This document shows, piece by piece, positions 1 to 5,614 of a DNA stretch of 9,367 nucleotides. The stretch's first letter is position 1. The number at the start of each line of letters is the position of its first letter. A program made the translations under genes and the position numbers. The notes under the pieces are model-generated. The model was not told the DNA's origin, made no database searches, and saw only the letters and a program-made list of their open reading frames with translations. Source of the DNA: Sporosarcina sp. (lineage in GTDB: Bacteria > Bacillota > Bacilli > Bacillales_A > Planococcaceae); assembly GCA_029263945.1 (NCBI GenBank), contig JARIDM010000202.1, positions 1 through 9,367 on the forward strand, in the 5' to 3' direction.

Positions 1-1
1 A

Positions 2-124
2 TTAATGATTGGACCGATGTGGAGTGTCACGAAATGGGAAGTGCTTAACGGGATCGATAAAGAACTCGAGCGTCGTGGCAGTTGGCAAGGAAAACATTAT
101 CAAAAAGTTGCTGAGACAATATGA
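2..124 (+). CDS. ytqA: YtqA-like radical SAM protein, C-terminal end only
   Basis: Only the last 40 residues are in the window; the reading frame is open from the left edge to a TGA at 122-124. The visible tail (starting LMIGPMWSVTKWEVLNGIDK, then a charged ERRGSWQGKHYQ stretch) resembles the C-terminus of the YtqA family of radical SAM proteins, as I remember it. The catalytic CxxxCxxC cluster site would lie upstream and cannot be checked. The stop overlaps the start of the next gene as ATGA, so the two are probably co-translated; ytqA and ytqB are also neighbours in Bacillus subtilis. The family's exact reaction is not known to me. The assignment rests on a short tail plus the neighbour. 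Confidence 0.75.
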   Translation, partial: LMIGPMWSVTKWEVLNGIDKELERRGSWQGKHYQKVAETI

Positions 125-723
125 GTAACATTTTACTACACCGTGTACTTCCTTTATCCAAACGCTTAATTGAAAAAACGGTCTTACCAGGCGAAACGGT
201 TGTTGACGCGACAGCTGGTAATGGTCATGACTCCTTATTTTTAGCCGAGCATGTCGGAGAAAAGGGACACGTCTTTTCTTTTGACATTCAACAACAAGCA
301 TTAGAAGCAACAGCAGAAAGGCTAAATGATTTAGCGAGTCGTGTATCTCTTATATTAGATAGTCATGCAAACATTGACCAATATATTACGCAACCCATTG
401 GTGGGGCAATGTTTAATCTTGGTTATTTACCGTATAGCGATGATTTAACTGTCGTAACAAAGCCAGAAACAACTGTTGAAGCGATTCATAAAACACTTGG
501 CTTACTCCGAAAAGACGGGATCATCACCATTTCAGTGTATGATGGGCATGAAGGTGGAAAAGAGGAAAGAGACGCACTTCTCACTTATGTGAAAGACCTT
601 CACCAATCTGAAGTACATGTGGCGAGATATGAAATCGTCAACCAAAGAAGAAATCCACCCTTTCTACTTGTCCTTGAGAAAATGAAAGACTTTGACGAAC
701 CTAGAATGGAAACAGCAATCTAA
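121..723 (+). CDS. mnmM: tRNA 5-aminomethyl-2-thiouridine methyltransferase (MnmM/YtqB family)
   Basis: A 200-residue class I SAM-dependent methyltransferase of the YtqB (formerly 'putative rRNA methylase') family. In B. subtilis YtqB was shown to be MnmM, which methylates the aminomethyl group on 2-thiouridine at tRNA position 34, the last step to mnm5s2U. Visible motifs are the SAM-binding loop VVDATAGNGHD (27-37), an acidic strand end FSFDIQ (52-57), the family block FNLGYLP (98-104), VYDGHEGG (139-146) and the C-terminal NQRRNPPFLLVLEK (174-187). Length is about normal for the family. The start is the ATG overlapping the ytqA stop; no good Shine-Dalgarno lies just before it, so translation probably depends on ytqA. 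The usual GYLPGGD is GYLPYSD here (from memory of the family). Transcription ends at the hairpin right after the stop. Confidence 0.88.
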   Translation: MSNILLHRVLPLSKRLIEKTVLPGETVVDATAGNGHDSLFLAEHVGEKGHVFSFDIQQQALEATAERLNDLASRVSLILDSHANIDQYITQPIGGAMFNLGYLPYSDDLTVVTKPETTVEAIHKTLGLLRKDGIITISVYDGHEGGKEERDALLTYVKDLHQSEVHVARYEIVNQRRNPPFLLVLEKMKDFDEPRMETAI

Positions 724-762
724 AAAAGGTGTTTTACCAATTTAATTGGTAAAACACCTTTT
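724..762. terminator. Bidirectional rho-independent terminator
   Basis: A perfect 19-base inverted repeat (724-742 with 744-762) around a single T; the inner AATT pairs must open to form a real loop. It follows the ytqB stop directly and ends 4 bases before the stop of the convergent dehydrogenase gene. The plus-strand RNA ends in four U, the minus-strand RNA in six U, so it should serve both genes and work somewhat better for the minus strand. Confidence 0.92.
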
Positions 763-766
763 CATC

Positions 767-1489
767 TTAAATCTGCCTAATATCTGCAGTAGGTCCTACA
801 GCATTAAAATCTTCATCTGTTAAAACAGCAATGAGTTTTTCGGCTGTTTCTTCGGCCGAACTCAGCAAGCCTTGTTCCTTATAATCAATAAACTGATCGA
901 GCAAAGGGAATTCACCAGCTTCACTTCCCCTAATGGTTTCCTGCATGCCTGTATCGATAATCCCAGGTGCCATGGCGACGATTTCAACTGGATAGACCGC
1001 TGTTTTCTGTTCTAGCGCAATGACACGCGTAAAATGATCAAGGCCCGCTTTTGTCGTACAGTAAGCACCCCAACCTTCATAGGCATTCCGCCCAGCGCCA
1101 GAAGAAATATTCAGGATCTGTTTTCTCCCTTTAAAATCCTGTAATTGGGCTATAAACGTGTTGCATAGAATCATCGGTGCGGTTAAGTTCACCGCAATTG
1201 CAGTGGCCATTTCTGTTGGATTTACACTGCCGATTAACCCAATGGGACTAACCATCCCTGCATTGTTAATGAGTGTAAATGACGTTGCACCTGATAGGTT
1301 CTGTTCTATCATTTGCTTCATTACCTGTTCTAATTGGTCTGTATCTGCCAAGTCCAACGTGACAAAATCCTGTGCATCTTTAGGTGCCGTTCTCGCAAGC
1401 CCGATTACTTTTTTACCTTGTGTAAGAAATTGTGTATAAAATTCGTAGCCAATTCCTTTTGATGCACCTGTAATAATGACAACATCCAT
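767..1489 (-). CDS. Short-chain dehydrogenase/reductase, benzil reductase (YueD)-like
   Basis: A 240-residue classical SDR, a cytoplasmic Rossmann-fold NAD(P)H oxidoreductase. Visible are the cofactor loop TGASKGIG (7-14), NNAG (75-78), the active-site Asn in VNLTAP (N101), catalytic Ser in NISSGAG (S130, 13 residues before the Tyr), YCTTK (Y143, K147) and the APGIIDT segment (174-180). LAR after the second strand (31-33) would fit NADP preference (inference). Overall length and the sequence around NISSGAGRNAYEGWGAYC resemble the (S)-benzoin-forming benzil reductase YueD of Bacillus, but the natural substrate of that family is uncertain. The ATG has a strong ribosome site, GGAAGGGG (1498-1505), 8 bases away and inside the end of the upstream DUF4825-like gene, whose stop is only 3 bases before this start. 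The two are therefore probably one operon. Confidence 0.87.
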   Translation of the reverse strand: MDVVIITGASKGIGYEFYTQFLTQGKKVIGLARTAPKDAQDFVTLDLADTDQLEQVMKQMIEQNLSGATSFTLINNAGMVSPIGLIGSVNPTEMATAIAVNLTAPMILCNTFIAQLQDFKGRKQILNISSGAGRNAYEGWGAYCTTKAGLDHFTRVIALEQKTAVYPVEIVAMAPGIIDTGMQETIRGSEAGEFPLLDQFIDYKEQGLLSSAEETAEKLIAVLTDEDFNAVGPTADIRQI

Positions 1490-1492
1490 GAT

Positions 1493-2038
1493 TTATACCC
1501 CTTCCGTATAGGCACGTAACCAAAGGTCAATATCTTCTTGTAAATGGTTTTGTACTTTCTCTTTAAACACATCTGGATCTTTAAAATCAAATAAAGTCGT
1601 ACCAAACCATTTTTCCACATAATCTCTTGTTACAATGTAGGATTGGTTTTCGAATTGCATATCGACTGTTTGAAGATTTTCAATGAGTGTAAATGCTGCA
1701 GTCGCATTATAAATAACGGATTGTTTTACTTGCTCTTCCATATTGTCAATTGAAGAATCATAGTTCACAATAAGTGCATACTTGTCTGGATCTAGCTCAA
1801 TTGTACCCTTGTATTCATTCAGCGGTAGTGCATTAAATAAATTATTTATATTTGATGCATCTCCCATATAAGCATTATCATAACTAACTACTTTTTCAAA
1901 ATTATGCGTTGTTGGGTCTTGCTGTAACTTCTCTTCTCCAATTTTCACCTTACTCGGCATTTCAAAAAATTGAATCCAAATAAATAAAGAGACACCCACA
2001 ACCAAAAGAAGAATCATCATGATTCTACGTTTATCCAT
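1493..2038 (-). CDS. Membrane-anchored DUF4825-like protein
   Basis: A 181-residue protein of unknown function. The N-terminus MDKRRIMM is followed by one hydrophobic segment (about residues 6-25, ILLLVVGVSLFIWIQFF), with positive residues before it, so the rest is probably outside the membrane. There is no lipobox Cys. The region from YDNAYMGDASNINNLFNALPL through ELDPDKYALIVNYD resembles the DUF4825 family pattern (from memory; needs a profile search). The C-terminal third is charged and rich in aromatic residues. I place the start at the ATG at 2036-2038, preceded by GTGGGGAAAAGA. A TTG 24 bases further upstream (2060-2062) keeps the frame open, but has no ribosome site and would put a charged extension before the membrane segment. 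It is co-transcribed with the dehydrogenase gene. Confidence 0.72.
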   Translation of the reverse strand: MDKRRIMMILLLVVGVSLFIWIQFFEMPSKVKIGEEKLQQDPTTHNFEKVVSYDNAYMGDASNINNLFNALPLNEYKGTIELDPDKYALIVNYDSSIDNMEEQVKQSVIYNATAAFTLIENLQTVDMQFENQSYIVTRDYVEKWFGTTLFDFKDPDVFKEKVQNHLQEDIDLWLRAYTEGV

Positions 2039-2082
2039 TCTTTTCCCCACTTTCACTTCCAAAACATTTTTTCTATGCTTCT

Positions 2083-2091
2083 ATTGTAACA
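2083..2091 (-). promoter_or_regulatory. Probable extended -10 promoter for the DUF4825-SDR operon
   Basis: The minus strand reads TGTTACAAT, an extended -10 (TGn followed by TACAAT), about 45 bases before the chosen ATG. No good -35 hexamer lies 17 bases upstream, which is acceptable for extended -10 promoters. It is the best promoter-like site in the short spacer before the operon. Confidence 0.5.
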
Positions 2092-2140
2092 GTTCGAATG
2101 TGGAAATGAAATTACCTTTTTTCAAGCTATTATTTCAAAC

Positions 2141-2178
2141 AAAAAAAGGAGCCGCTCCCATAACGGGAAACAGCTCCT
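2141..2178 (-). terminator. Rho-independent terminator of the LysM-3D gene
   Basis: On the minus strand AGGAGC (2178-2173) pairs with GCTCCT (2152-2147), with a second inner TCCC/GGGA stem (2168-2165 with 2159-2156), followed by a run of T (2147-2141). It begins 6 bases after the stop of the LysM-3D gene and separates it from the DUF4825-SDR operon downstream. Confidence 0.85.
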
Positions 2179-2183
2179 ATTTA

Positions 2184-2738
2184 TTATTGTAATACTTTAA
2201 CTTTTACTTGCTTACGTCCCCATTTATAAGCAGCGCTTTTCGTTGGGATAAATACATCTATTTTATTACCTTTAATCGCACCACCAATGTCACCTGCAAC
2301 TGCGTAGCCATAACCTTCAACATGTACTTTTGAACCTAAAGGAATCACTTTTGGATCTACTGCAATTACTTTTAGATGTGGATTTTTCTTTAAATTAAGT
2401 CCTGTTTTTGTAATACCTGAACAACCATGACAGTTCGCTGTATAAGCGGAAGCCGATACCATGAATTCTTTTTGAACGGCATTTGATGTATCACGGGATG
2501 GAGTTGCAGCTACTTTTCCGCCAGCTTTGATCGCTAGCTTTTGATTTGGGTGAATCACATTTGTTTTTAAATTGTTCCAAGCTTTCAAATTTGCTATGGT
2601 TGTTTTGTGAGCAACTGAAATTCTATATAAGTTGTCGCCTTTTTTCACGGTGTACGTTGAAGATGCTGCAGAACTTTCATTTGCGCCACTAACGAATAGA
2701 GCCATCGTTAATGTAAAAATAATGATTAATTTTTTCAA
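2184..2738 (-). CDS. Secreted LysM + 3D-domain cell-wall protein (YocH-like)
   Basis: A 184-residue exported protein. Residues 1-25 form a signal peptide (MKK, hydrophobic core, cleavage near SSAA). One LysM domain follows (about 28-71: YTVKKGDNLYRISVAHKTT..NLKAWNNL..), which binds peptidoglycan glycan chains. After a linker (72-90) comes a C-terminal 3D domain (about 92-184) with SASAYT, CSGITKTG and the three Asp that name it: D128 (AVDPKVIPLGS), D150 (AGDIGGAIKG) and D161 (IDVFIP). 3D domains share the double-psi barrel fold of lytic transglycosylases. B. subtilis YocH, a muralytic protein, has two LysM repeats and this one has one. The start is TTG with a strong AAGGAG ribosome site; no in-frame ATG lies nearby. 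It stands alone between its own promoter with a WalR box and its own terminator. Role inferred: wall turnover in growing cells. Confidence 0.88.
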   Translation of the reverse strand: MKKLIIIFTLTMALFVSGANESSAASSTYTVKKGDNLYRISVAHKTTIANLKAWNNLKTNVIHPNQKLAIKAGGKVAATPSRDTSNAVQKEFMVSASAYTANCHGCSGITKTGLNLKKNPHLKVIAVDPKVIPLGSKVHVEGYGYAVAGDIGGAIKGNKIDVFIPTKSAAYKWGRKQVKVKVLQ

Positions 2739-2746
2739 TATGATAT

Positions 2747-2752
2747 CTCCTT
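2747..2752 (-). promoter_or_regulatory. Ribosome binding site fixing the TTG start of the LysM-3D gene
   Basis: The minus strand reads AAGGAG, then 8 bases, then TTG AAA AAA. The near-ideal spacing and the typical MKK signal-peptide start make the TTG the likely initiation codon. Confidence 0.85.
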
Positions 2753-2770
2753 CTTATTTCGACTAAACTC

Positions 2771-2776
2771 ATCTTA
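2771..2776 (-). promoter_or_regulatory. Predicted -10 element of the LysM-3D gene
   Basis: The minus strand reads TAAGAT, 32 bases before the TTG start. At 17-base spacing the -35 would be ATGTTA, a poor match to TTGACA. A weak -35 covered by an activator box fits a promoter that depends on WalR. Confidence 0.6.
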
Positions 2777-2786
2777 ACCAAAACTC

Positions 2787-2803
2787 ATTACAGTAACATT
2801 ACA
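2787..2803 (-). promoter_or_regulatory. WalR (YycF) binding box
   Basis: The minus strand reads TGTAATGTTACTGTAAT, that is TGTAAT-N5-TGTAAT. This fits the published WalR consensus TGTWAH-N5-TGTWAH at every defined position. It lies 10 bases upstream of the predicted -10 and so covers the -35 region. WalRK is the essential cell-wall two-component system of Bacillales and Staphylococcus, and yocH is a known target in B. subtilis, matching the protein encoded here. A third single half-site TGTAAT lies at 2825-2820. Confidence 0.8.
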
Positions 2804-2827
2804 AAAGGACACCATTCTCATTACAAT
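2799..2827 (+). promoter_or_regulatory. Predicted promoter of the GNAT gene
   Basis: TTACAA (2799-2804), a 17-base spacer, then TACAAT (2822-2827). The -35 is weak but the -10 is good. Transcription would start near 2834, just at the upstream ATG 2833, supporting the downstream start at 2863. The -35 lies within the WalR box of the divergent gene. Confidence 0.45.
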
Positions 2828-2852
2828 TAAACATGTTTTATTACATAGAAAT

Positions 2853-2856
2853 GGAG
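2853..2856 (+). promoter_or_regulatory. Ribosome binding site deciding the GNAT start
   Basis: GGAG followed by 6 bases and the ATG at 2863-2865. The earlier in-frame ATG at 2833 has no such site before it. Confidence 0.7.
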
Positions 2857-2862
2857 TTATCT

Positions 2863-3378
2863 ATGAATGCGATTACAATTCGTCAAGCAACAACAAGAGA
2901 CGCTAAATATATACAAGATGTCTTAATAAGTAGCCAATGGCATACCTACCAAACCCTATATACGAACGACTACATCGAAGCTTTAATAGCGCAATACTAC
3001 AATCTTCAGCGAATCGAGCAGGAAATTAAATCTATTGATGAGACCTGGCATGGATACATCGTTGCGGAGTTGAATCGTGAAATAATTGGGGTAATTGGAG
3101 GGGGCATTAAAGATGATACTTCCGCTGAGGTTTACGTTTTCTACCTAAAACCAACGATGATTGGCAAAGGCGTTGGCACAAAACTCTTGAATTTTTTCAC
3201 CAAAATCCAAAAATATTCCTATGGTGCAGAGGAACAATGGGTGGCCGTGGCAAAAGGCAATCGAGATGCAATTTTATTTTACGAAGCACGCGGATTTAGT
3301 TTTCAACAAGAAATACAATCTTATGGATCGAGCACTGAAGAAAATGATTTTTCACTCACCTACAAGCGAATGATTTAA
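2863..3378 (+). CDS. GNAT family N-acetyltransferase
   Basis: A 171-residue single-domain GNAT, which transfers an acetyl group from acetyl-CoA to an amine. It begins with the usual strand ITIRQATTRDAKYI (4-17). The central strands include GYIVAELNREIIGVIGGG (64-81). Motif A is VYVFYLKPTMIGKGVGTKLLNFF (90-112), in which GKGVGT is the pyrophosphate-binding loop; the usual Arg/Gln two residues before the first Gly is Met here. Motif B follows as QWVAVAKGNRDAILFYEARGF (125-145), with the conserved N-x-x-A-x-x-F/L-Y-x-x-x-G-F pattern. The acceptor cannot be told; I assign no gene name. The gene stands alone, divergent from the LysM-3D gene. I see no terminator behind it, so read-through into gntR is possible. 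Confidence 0.85.
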   Translation: MNAITIRQATTRDAKYIQDVLISSQWHTYQTLYTNDYIEALIAQYYNLQRIEQEIKSIDETWHGYIVAELNREIIGVIGGGIKDDTSAEVYVFYLKPTMIGKGVGTKLLNFFTKIQKYSYGAEEQWVAVAKGNRDAILFYEARGFSFQQEIQSYGSSTEENDFSLTYKRMI

Positions 3379-3380
3379 TT

Positions 3381-3398
3381 ATGCAATATATTGTATAC
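3381..3398 (+). promoter_or_regulatory. Predicted GntR operator at the gntR promoter
   Basis: ATGCAATATATTGTATAC. Its first 16 bases are a palindrome with one mismatch, and it matches the brnQ site at 5597-5614 in 16 of 18 positions (two T/C changes). It ends in GTATAC, a core often seen in operators of FCD-type GntR regulators. It lies about 20 bases upstream of the -10, over the -35 region, which suits autorepression (inference). Confidence 0.7.
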
Positions 3399-3416
3399 CA
3401 ATTAAATTTTTTCCTG

Positions 3417-3422
3417 TATAAT
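3417..3422 (+). promoter_or_regulatory. -10 element of the gntR promoter
   Basis: A consensus TATAAT, 35 bases before the gntR ATG. The -35 at 17-base spacing (TATACC, 3394-3399) is poor and coincides with the end of the predicted operator. Confidence 0.7.
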
Positions 3423-3457
3423 GTAGGTATAGAACCAAGAAGGAAGGTGACTTTCAC

Positions 3458-4117
3458 ATGCCAATCCCAACGAATCATGAACAGCCCAAACGAAAAACCG
3501 CTAAGGAAAATGCATATAACCAGCTCCAACAATGGATTATAGATGGTACTTTACATCCCGCCGAGAAACTCTATGATACAGAGCTTGCGAAAGCACTCGG
3601 TGTAAGTAGGACCCCTATCCGAGAATCCTTACAGCTTCTTGAAGTACAAGGTTTTGTGGAAATGTTTCCTGGGAAAGCAACACAAGTAACTGAAGTTGAT
3701 AAAGAATCCATAACAGACCTACTTCCCCCACTTGCGGCTTTACAAGCACTTTCAGCAGAGCTTGCCATCCCAAATGTGACGGATGAAACAATTACACTAC
3801 TCGAAGAAACGAATGCACGTTTTGCGACAGCGATTCTGAACGAGAAGTCATTTGACGCGTTGAAAATAGACGAGGAATTTCACCAAATTATTGTAGATAA
3901 AGCAAACAATCCATATATATTACCAATGATTGCTTCCTTACAAGCACATGTACGGAGACTTTTCTTCCATAATTCAATCGTTTTAACTGAAAAATCGATT
4001 GAAGAGCACGCTCAAATTATCGATTTAATTCGAAAAAAAGATGGATTGAACGTTTCTAGCTTGATGCGTGAAAATTGGTTGCGCGCAATTCAAGAATTTC
4101 ATTCACTAAAAAAATAA
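3458..4117 (+). CDS. GntR family transcriptional regulator with FCD ligand domain
   Basis: A 219-residue DNA-binding regulator of the FadR/VanR (FCD) subgroup. The N-terminal winged helix (about 15-80) includes AYNQLQQWIIDGTLHPAEKLYDTELAKALGVSRTPIRESLQLLEVQGFVE, with the recognition helix at SRTPIRESLQLL. The C-terminal FCD helical bundle (about 88-215) carries metal-site residues D138 and H142 (D-x3-H) and H184 (EEH). The last expected His, 22 residues later, is Asn (N206). FCD domains usually bind a carboxylate through a metal ion. The ATG follows a strong ribosome site AAGGAAGGTGA (3440-3450) at 7 bases. It is convergent with brnQ with a 12-base gap, and the two promoters share a palindromic motif, so brnQ is its likely target. 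The ligand may be a branched-chain amino acid or a derived acid (inference). Confidence 0.9.
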   Translation: MPIPTNHEQPKRKTAKENAYNQLQQWIIDGTLHPAEKLYDTELAKALGVSRTPIRESLQLLEVQGFVEMFPGKATQVTEVDKESITDLLPPLAALQALSAELAIPNVTDETITLLEETNARFATAILNEKSFDALKIDEEFHQIIVDKANNPYILPMIASLQAHVRRLFFHNSIVLTEKSIEEHAQIIDLIRKKDGLNVSSLMRENWLRAIQEFHSLKK

Positions 4118-4150
4118 CAGGCACGCTCTTTAATGAGCATGTCTGTTATT
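4113..4150. terminator. Bidirectional terminator overlapping both gene ends
   Basis: AATAACAG-GCA-C-GCTC (4113-4128) pairs with the mirror arm 4135-4150, with one G-U pair and one C/A mismatch, around the loop TTTAAT. An A run lies on the left (4108-4114) and a T-rich stretch on the right (4146-4152). The gntR stop codon lies in the left arm, and the brnQ stop and last codons lie in the loop and right arm, so it serves both convergent genes. Confidence 0.87.
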
Positions 4151-5512
4151 TTCTTGTTGGCTTTCAGGTCCCTTTATTCCTAGTAAGCGAACAGAAATAC
4201 CAGTTACCAAGATCGTTACAACTACTGGCAAGAACCAACCTAAGCCATCACGATAAAGTGGTAATACACGTTCATAAAAAGAGATGATCGGCGCTAACCA
4301 GTTATAATAAGGGGTTTCCAACGATTCACATAATGTTTTCAGGCCATCTACCGAACTAATCATAAAAGTGATGATTGTGCTTGCTACGTAAACAAAGCGT
4401 ACATGCCTAAATAATGGGGATATAAACGTTAACAACATTAAGACGATCGCAAGCGGATATATGAACATTAAGACAGGAATTGAATAGGTAATAATATTCT
4501 CTAAGCGGAAATTCGCGATAACAAAGCATAGTGTTGTAAAGAATATGACAAACACTTTATAACTAATTACTGGAATTAACGTATGGAAATACTCACCACA
4601 AGCAATCATGAGTCCTATACAAGTTGTTAAACAAGCAAGCATGATGACAACCGCAAGCATCACCAAACCAAAACTTCCAAAATAATGTGCGGAAGCACCA
4701 CTTAAAACAGGCCCTCCCGTTTCAAAAAGTCCCAACAGTGATGTACTTGTGGCACCTAAATATGCAATCCCTACGTAAATCAAGCCAAGGAAAAACGTTG
4801 CAACCGCACCTGTTTTTGCCGTCGCGATTAAAATTCCTTTTTTACTTGTAACCCCCATTGCGCGAATTGCATTAATTACAATGATGCCAAATACGAGCGA
4901 GGCCAATGCGTCCATCGTATTATAGCCTTCTGTAAATCCAGTCATAAACGCGCCAGTTATATAATTGCTTTGTGGAAGTTCAATTGTACCCATTGGGTTA
5001 ATTACAACAAAAGTTAGTAATACGATAAGCAATATAATAATGGCTGGTGAAAGAATTTTACCAATGCGATCCACAATTTTTGTTGGATTTAATGACAGCC
5101 ATAAGGAAACTCCGAAAAATAACAAAGTGAAAATAATCGTAGCTATTTGCATATGGTTCTCTTGAATAAACGGGGCAATACTAACATCAAATGCCACTGC
5201 CCCAGTTCTTGGTGCTGCAAAAAAAGGGCCTATCGTTAGATAAAGAACTGAAGTGAAAATCACCGCATAAATCGGATGGATTCGACTTGCTAAATCTTGT
5301 AAATTGCGACTGCCTGAGAAACCAATTGCCAAAATTCCCAAAAACGGTAATCCTACTCCTGTGATTAAAAATCCGACGATCGCTGGCCATAAATTTGTTC
5401 CTGCATACTGGCCTAGCTGCGCGGGGAAAATTAAATTTCCAGCACCAAAGAATAGGGCAAACAACATAACACCAATGATTAAATAAGATGAAAATGGTAA
5501 TTTCTTATCCAT
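4130..5512 (-). CDS. brnQ: Branched-chain amino acid transport system II carrier protein
   Basis: A 460-residue polytopic membrane protein of the LIVCS family, which imports leucine, isoleucine and valine with a cation (Na+ or H+). It is hydrophobic throughout, with about 12 membrane segments expected. Family signatures are LFALFFGAGNLIFPAQLG (17-34) and YLTIGPFFAAPRTG (91-104). Later segments include GFTEGYNTMDALASLVFGIIVINAIR. Length is normal for the family. The start is the ATG at 5510-5512 (MDKKLPFSSYL), preceded by AGGGGG at 10 bases; the frame extends to a TTG at 5557 within the operator, but that has no ribosome site and adds no family-like sequence. It is transcribed alone from a promoter flanked by two operator copies and ends in the hairpin shared with gntR. 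Regulation by that GntR is inferred from the shared motif. Confidence 0.95.
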   Translation of the reverse strand: MDKKLPFSSYLIIGVMLFALFFGAGNLIFPAQLGQYAGTNLWPAIVGFLITGVGLPFLGILAIGFSGSRNLQDLASRIHPIYAVIFTSVLYLTIGPFFAAPRTGAVAFDVSIAPFIQENHMQIATIIFTLLFFGVSLWLSLNPTKIVDRIGKILSPAIIILLIVLLTFVVINPMGTIELPQSNYITGAFMTGFTEGYNTMDALASLVFGIIVINAIRAMGVTSKKGILIATAKTGAVATFFLGLIYVGIAYLGATSTSLLGLFETGGPVLSGASAHYFGSFGLVMLAVVIMLACLTTCIGLMIACGEYFHTLIPVISYKVFVIFFTTLCFVIANFRLENIITYSIPVLMFIYPLAIVLMLLTFISPLFRHVRFVYVASTIITFMISSVDGLKTLCESLETPYYNWLAPIISFYERVLPLYRDGLGWFLPVVVTILVTGISVRLLGIKGPESQQENNRHAH

Positions 5513-5522
5513 TCTAACAGTT

Positions 5523-5528
5523 CCCCCT
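5523..5528 (-). promoter_or_regulatory. Ribosome binding site of brnQ
   Basis: The minus strand reads AGGGGG followed by AACTGTTAGA and ATG. The spacing of 10 bases is a little long, but this is the only purine-rich site near a plausible start. Confidence 0.65.
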
Positions 5529-5551
5529 AAGAAGCAAATAATCTCTACTAT

Positions 5552-5565
5552 ATGCAATATATCGC
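5552..5565 (-). promoter_or_regulatory. Predicted GntR operator 1 of brnQ (downstream copy)
   Basis: The plus strand reads ATGCAATATATCGC, identical over 14 bases to the copy at 5597-5610; the right arm then diverges (TGA rather than ATAC). It falls at or just after the predicted brnQ transcription start, a position that would block transcription when occupied. Confidence 0.65.
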
Positions 5566-5573
5566 TGAAAACT

Positions 5574-5602
5574 ATATTACACTTCTATTATGTTTAATGC
5601 AA
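5574..5602 (-). promoter_or_regulatory. Predicted brnQ promoter
   Basis: On the minus strand TTGCAT (5602-5597), a 17-base spacer, and TAATAT (5579-5574). Transcription would start near 5567. The -35 lies inside operator 2 and the start lies at operator 1. Another TATAGT (5552-5547) could serve as a -10, but has no reasonable -35. Confidence 0.5.
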
Positions 5603-5614
5603 TATATCGCATAC
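5597..5614 (-). promoter_or_regulatory. Predicted GntR operator 2 of brnQ (full-length copy)
   Basis: The plus strand reads ATGCAATATATCGCATAC. Its first 16 bases form a palindrome with one mismatched pair. It shares 16 of 18 bases with the site at the gntR promoter and lies 45 bases from operator 1, a little over four helical turns. Confidence 0.72.

Noticed and set aside
1267..1696. Shared AATGAGTGTAAATG string in the SDR and DUF4825-like genes
   Set aside because: It encodes FTLI in both proteins in unrelated contexts, with no similarity around it; probably chance.
2039..2062. Longer DUF4825-like start from TTG at 2062
   Set aside because: No ribosome site; the ATG at 2038 has a purine-rich GTGGGGAAAAGA before it and starts just ahead of the membrane segment.
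2833..2862. Longer GNAT start (MFYYIEMELS extension)
   Set aside because: No ribosome site before this ATG, and the predicted transcription start lies at about the same base; the ATG at 2863 has GGAG at 6 bases and gives the usual GNAT N-terminus.
5513..5557. Longer BrnQ start from TTG at 5557
   Set aside because: It lies inside the operator and near the predicted transcription start, has no ribosome site, and adds residues unlike the family's N-terminus.
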